Made by a program: the position numbers and the translations under genes. A DNA stretch of 64,000 nucleotides from Mycobacterium sp. D16Q14 (GTDB lineage Bacteria; Actinomycetota; Actinomycetes; Mycobacteriales; Mycobacteriaceae). Positions 60,923 to 64,000 of this stretch are shown here, piece after piece. The stretch is taken from positions 1 to 64,000 of the forward strand of contig MAEX01000002.1 of assembly GCA_002013415.1 (NCBI GenBank). Reading direction: 5' to 3'. Positions within the stretch are counted from its first letter, which is position 1; each line of letters opens with the position of its first letter. Below the pieces are notes generated by a model. The model worked only from the letters and a program-made list of their open reading frames with translations, ran no database searches and had not been told where the DNA came from.

Positions 60923-62091
60923 ACCGGGTCGTGCTGAATCCTGGAGGCATCGGCCCCCTTTGAGACCAGGGCCTCCTTGGTGGCCTGGATCATCGATGCC
61001 GAGCCGCCGAGCAGAATCTGGCGGTCACCCCAACCCCCATAGGCGGTTACCACCTCGGAGAGCAGCCCCGTTTGGCGGACATGGAGGCCGCGGGGTGGTG
61101 TCGGATCGTGGTATTCGTTGGCCCAGTCCGGGTTTCGTGGGTATTCGGTGACCGGTGTGACCGACAGCCACGGATTCATCGAGGCGATATGCCACAGTGT
61201 CCACAGGTCATAGAGTTCCTGCGGATAGCGTGCCCCGTAAAACAGATGAACCCGTGGATTCTCGGCCCATTGGGACAGCTCCATGATGAGGCACCGCAGC
61301 GGTGCGATACCGGTGCTGCCTGCCACCATCAGTACGTCTCCACCGTCACGGTTCACCGACAGCGCGCCGAGCGGCGGCGAAATTCGCCAAGTGTCGCCCA
61401 CCTTGGTCTTGTTGACCATATCGCCGCTGACAAGTCCGCCGGGTACCGCCTTAACGTGAAATTCGATGTAGCCCTCAGGATCCGGTGGAATGGCCAAGCT
61501 GAGATAGCGCCAGCTCCGCGGACTCTGCGGTACCTGCACATGAACGTACTGTCCGCAGTGGTAGTTCATGGGCGCGTTGAGCTTCAGCCTGATCAAGGCG
61601 AGATCTCTTGAGGTTCGGTGGTATTCGATGACCTTCCCGTCCCACCAAGGCTGGCCGCTATCCGAGGCGGCGGCGCTGCGCATCACCTCGATCATGACCG
61701 TGTAGACCTCGGTGGCGGTGGCCTCCATCCGCTGGTCCCAAATCGGTTGCAGCACCTCACGTGTGGTGTCGAGCAAGGCCTGACGCATGGTGCCGTACTG
61801 GCTGTCGGTGGCCCCAAACTTGCGATGATCGCGACCTAGCTGGGCGAGGAAGTTGACCAGGCCTTCGGTGCGGTATGCCGCCATCTCCCAGAGTACGAAC
61901 TGCAGTGCCTGACGGAAATGCTCGCGTTGCGAGGACATGTCGGCGGGAAAGAGATCGCCGACGGTGGGGTCGATGGCGAACCAGCGGCTATAGAAGCTTC
62001 TGACAAGTTTTTCCCCCGATAGCTCGACCCCGCCGACCAAGTCGTGCAGCGCTTCGACGTCCTCAAGGCCCACGAGCTTCTGTTGCCTCAC
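60919..62091 (-). CDS. flavohemoglobin-type globin/FAD-NAD oxidoreductase
   Basis: This 390-residue fusion has a globin domain (about 1-145) with a likely proximal His in LGRDHRKFG (about 88), and an FAD/NAD(P) reductase domain with WRYLSLAIPP in place of the usual RxYS motif, VNKTKVGDTWRISPPLG, and VLMVAGSTGIAPLRCLIMEL for nucleotide binding. The unusual FAD motif fits type II flavohemoglobins (M. tuberculosis Rv0385), which oxidise D-lactate or other donors rather than detoxify NO. The start is a GTG at 62091. Confidence 0.88.
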   Translation of the reverse strand: MRQQKLVGLEDVEALHDLVGGVELSGEKLVRSFYSRWFAIDPTVGDLFPADMSSQREHFRQALQFVLWEMAAYRTEGLVNFLAQLGRDHRKFGATDSQYGTMRQALLDTTREVLQPIWDQRMEATATEVYTVMIEVMRSAAASDSGQPWWDGKVIEYHRTSRDLALIRLKLNAPMNYHCGQYVHVQVPQSPRSWRYLSLAIPPDPEGYIEFHVKAVPGGLVSGDMVNKTKVGDTWRISPPLGALSVNRDGGDVLMVAGSTGIAPLRCLIMELSQWAENPRVHLFYGARYPQELYDLWTLWHIASMNPWLSVTPVTEYPRNPDWANEYHDPTPPRGLHVRQTGLLSEVVTAYGGWGDRQILLGGSASMIQATKEALVSKGADASRIQHDPV

Positions 62092-62389
62092 CTTTCCGGG
62101 GTCCTGCCTACCGAGACGCCAGTCTAGGAGGGAAGTTCCCGGCCCGTCTGGGACTGCGTGAGGTCAGATCGGAGAGGGAGCAGTTCCGCGGCGGTACAAT
62201 CATGTGCTGGGATTTGCCGATTTTGCATGCTTTCGCCACTACAGGCCGGGTGGGTATGCGGTAATGGTGTTTGCCGGTAACGGTTGGTGCAGGTGTATGG
62301 GGAATCACGAAATTCCTGTCGGCACCTCATGTGGAGACCAGCTCCGGTTCCTGTTTGGATGCAAGCGGTCCGCCACCACCAACGACGAT

Positions 62390-62643
62390 GTACATCGCGT
62401 GTTTCGTGAGTTCATGCGGAACTACGTGCTGGCCGCGGTCAGTGAGGAGTTAGGCGGGGGCCCGAGGAGTGGACGCGATTCGCGCTGGCGGCCACCTCAA
62501 TGGTCGGGACCGCGCTCCTGCGATACGCCCTCAAGATCGATCCCCTGGTTGCTCTCACCAGGGAGCAGCTGGTTGCCATTTTGGCTCCTACCGTCGACCG
62601 GTACCTTACGATTAATGCTTCCGAATTAGGTTTGCTTAGCTAA
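62390..62643 (+). pseudogene. TetR-family remnant (frameshifted C-terminal domain)
   Basis: Read from 62390, one frame gives RVFREFMRNYVLAAVSEELGG. Near 62453-62463 (GGCGGGGGCCC) the sense must move to another frame, which gives EEWTRFALAATSMVG, then RYALKIDPLVAL, then APTVDRYLTI and stops at 62641-62643. Together they form the typical C-terminal domain of mycobacterial TetR proteins. The shift fits loss of one base in the G/C run. No helix-turn-helix is seen upstream; 62092-62389 shows no gene. Confidence 0.65.
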
Positions 62644-62688
62644 TCGATTCAATTTCGGCGCTCGCCAGTTTCGTGGGGTACATGAGGT

Positions 62689-63225
62689 GTCACCACCGAC
62701 ATTGGAGTATGCGCTGTAGGTGATTTACACGATCCGACTGGCGCTGTCGCGGATTTCTTCTACCCACACTCTCCCGAACCAGTGTGGAGTGTTTTGGTCG
62801 ACCCCAATGTCATGGGGGATTGGTTCGTCGAACAGGTCGGGTTCCGTCCGGTGGCGGGTACGCGTTATCGGCTCATGGATCTTCCGGCGCCGATTGCCAA
62901 CTCTTGTGGGAACATTGCCGGTGAAGTCTTGGTGGCTACGCCAAACGAAATGCTGGCGATTTCCTGGTGGGATACGAAACTTCCCGCCCCCATGGCCTGG
63001 CGAACCGCGTGGACATTGTGTGCGGTTCCGAACGGAACCAGGGTGGTCTTGAGCCGGCCGGCATTCAGCAGCGATGACCCTGCAGTGCGGCGGATGGCGG
63101 CCCTCTCCGATCGATTCTGGCCGACTGCGATGACCAAGTTTGGGCGTCTCATCGATCGTGCAGCGACTATGCCTACCGATGGGGGCACCCGCGAGCCCCC
63201 ATGCGGACCGAGTTTGCCTGGCTAA
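62689..63225 (+). CDS. SRPBCC (START/AHSA1-like) protein, start codon unclear
   Basis: The frame is homologous to the next gene: FFYPHSPEPVWSVLVDPN against QFYPHPSARVWSVMACPD, then GFRPVAGTRYRLMDLPAPIA and ISWWDTKLPAP. The first usual start in frame is the GTG at 62782, which falls inside the first conserved strand. The open frame begins after a TGA at 62683-62685, with GTC-ACC-ACC at 62689 where a start would be expected. Either an unusual start is used or the gene lost its start codon. SRPBCC domains bind hydrophobic ligands. Confidence 0.6.
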   Translation, partial: VTTDIGVCAVGDLHDPTGAVADFFYPHSPEPVWSVLVDPNVMGDWFVEQVGFRPVAGTRYRLMDLPAPIANSCGNIAGEVLVATPNEMLAISWWDTKLPAPMAWRTAWTLCAVPNGTRVVLSRPAFSSDDPAVRRMAALSDRFWPTAMTKFGRLIDRAATMPTDGGTREPPCGPSLPG

Positions 63226-63262
63226 CAAATGAGAACACGGCGATGACCCAGATTGATGGGGT

Positions 63263-63799
63263 ATGAAAGGTAACCCAATCAATCTGGAGAGTGCCGTGCC
63301 CGACGACGCGAACGACATCGCCACCATCATCCTGGACCAGTTCTATCCGCATCCGTCCGCGCGAGTGTGGAGCGTGATGGCGTGTCCTGATGCGATGGAG
63401 GAATGGCTGATGGACCCGATTGGTTTTCGGCCGCAGGTGGGTACCCGGTTCCGTTTCAATGCCTTTCCCTTGCCCATCGCCGACTTCTCGGGTGCGCTGT
63501 CCTGTGAGGTGCTCGCGGCTACCCCAAATAGGGTGCTGTCGATCCGCTGGTGGGATATGAAGTCGTCGAAGCAGACGGAGTGGACGGTGACGTGGGCACT
63601 GCACGAGGTTCCGGGCGGCACCATGGTCACGCTGCGTCACGACGGGTTCGATATGAGCGATTCCGCGTCGCGCATCTATCGGACGATTTCCGAGCGTGGC
63701 TGGCCCGGGATCATGGGCAAGCTTGGGCGATGTATCGACAGCGCGCGGGCCGACCGGGACCGGCCTCCGCACTGTCTGGTCACTGATGTATCCGCCTGA
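63263..63799 (+). CDS. SRPBCC (START/AHSA1-like) protein
   Basis: The 178-residue protein has a 30-residue leader and an SRPBCC domain (IILDQFYPHPSARVWSVM, GFRPQVGTRFRFNAFPLPI, LSIRWWDMKSSKQTEWTVTW, GTMVTLRHDGFD). It is the middle of three tandem paralogs, 37 bp after the first and 39 bp before the third. The family binds or transports lipids and polyketides; no ligand is implied here. Confidence 0.85.
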   Translation: MKGNPINLESAVPDDANDIATIILDQFYPHPSARVWSVMACPDAMEEWLMDPIGFRPQVGTRFRFNAFPLPIADFSGALSCEVLAATPNRVLSIRWWDMKSSKQTEWTVTWALHEVPGGTMVTLRHDGFDMSDSASRIYRTISERGWPGIMGKLGRCIDSARADRDRPPHCLVTDVSA

Positions 63800-63838
63800 A
63801 CGCCCACGCAGATCACGTATCTGCGGTATCTCAGGGGT

Positions 63839-64000
63839 ATGACCGCGTCGCGGGACGACCTGACATCGGTGACGGTTGGGCAGTACTTCCCGTATCCGGC
63901 CGACCAGGTGTGGCGCGCCATTACGTCGGCCGCCTCGATCTCCGATTGGACCACCGACATCGGCGAGGACTCGGTGGCGGTTGGCAAGTCCTTCGCGTTC
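63839..64000 (+). CDS. SRPBCC protein, third tandem copy (cut by right edge)
   Basis: From the ATG at 63839 the 54 visible residues include VTVGQYFPYPADQVWRAITSA and ISDWTTDIGEDSVAVGKSF, which align with the N-terminal part of the two preceding genes. The remainder lies beyond position 64000. Confidence 0.75.
   Translation, partial: MTASRDDLTSVTVGQYFPYPADQVWRAITSAASISDWTTDIGEDSVAVGKSFAF

Overview
The window is high-GC DNA with mycobacterial gene content: an MmpS/MmpL pair, the iniBAC cluster, an F420-type luciferase-like oxidoreductase, YkuD transpeptidases and a HspR/HAIR-controlled dnaK operon. The order dcd - udgA, then aspC - iron-sulfur reductase - LuxR regulator, then iniB-iniA-iniC, then dnaK-grpE-dnaJ-hspR follows the Rv0321-Rv0353 order of Mycobacterium tuberculosis, with many insertions. 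The extra content suggests a rapidly growing species, most likely of the M. abscessus/chelonae clade (Mycobacteroides). That species call is inference; no 16S gene is present.

Positions 1-12 kb hold small metabolic and regulatory units: a TetR/hydrolase/2-hydroxyacid dehydrogenase operon divergent from a VOC dioxygenase-like gene, a second TetR divergent from an MpaB-like oxygenase, an AT-rich 0.6 kb gap in front of a polyprenyl-phosphate sugar transferase, a mycobacterial SAM methyltransferase, a hydrolase, a tandem GNAT acetyltransferase and tRNA-Gly. Positions 12-25 kb carry TetR/MmpS/MmpL with a large inverted-repeat operator, a PDZ serine protease, CsbD, a transglutaminase-like protein, a formylglycine-generating enzyme with a DoxX partner, a secreted MmpS-like protein, an epoxide-hydrolase-like enzyme and two tandem YkuD transpeptidases. 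Positions 25-28.5 kb form a small accessory block: a multi-HTH protein that seems cut short, an LppU-like protein and a Pro/Gln-rich exported protein.

Positions 28.5-39.3 kb are the conserved core (dcd, an actin-like/TM/low-complexity protein, udgA, aspC, iron-sulfur reductase, LuxR regulator). Positions 39-54 kb are the envelope-stress region: a membrane-anchored Hsp70-like protein with a poly-Thr tail, divergent from an IniB-like gene; a dsbA-ccdA-blaI-M56-doxX operon behind a large AT-rich dyad operator; iniB, iniA and iniC; two secreted paralogs; and two Thr/Pro-tailed membrane proteins. Both iniB-type promoters share CCCCTAA repeats, and the nearby LuxR regulator is the natural candidate to bind them. 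A 13-bp perfect hairpin separates iniB from the two dynamin genes.

Positions 54-64 kb hold a second thioredoxin/CcdA pair, a metallo-beta-lactamase-fold protein, dnaK-grpE-dnaJ-hspR with two HAIR elements, a flavohemoglobin, a frameshifted TetR remnant and three tandem SRPBCC genes, the last cut by the right edge. Observations that stand out are the shared iniB promoter elements, the BlaI-type operator with its redox operon, the recurrent tail motif IPGLPPI/WYRxP-TM in proteins around iniBAC, and the slippage-prone (ACG)12 tract in the Hsp70-like gene.
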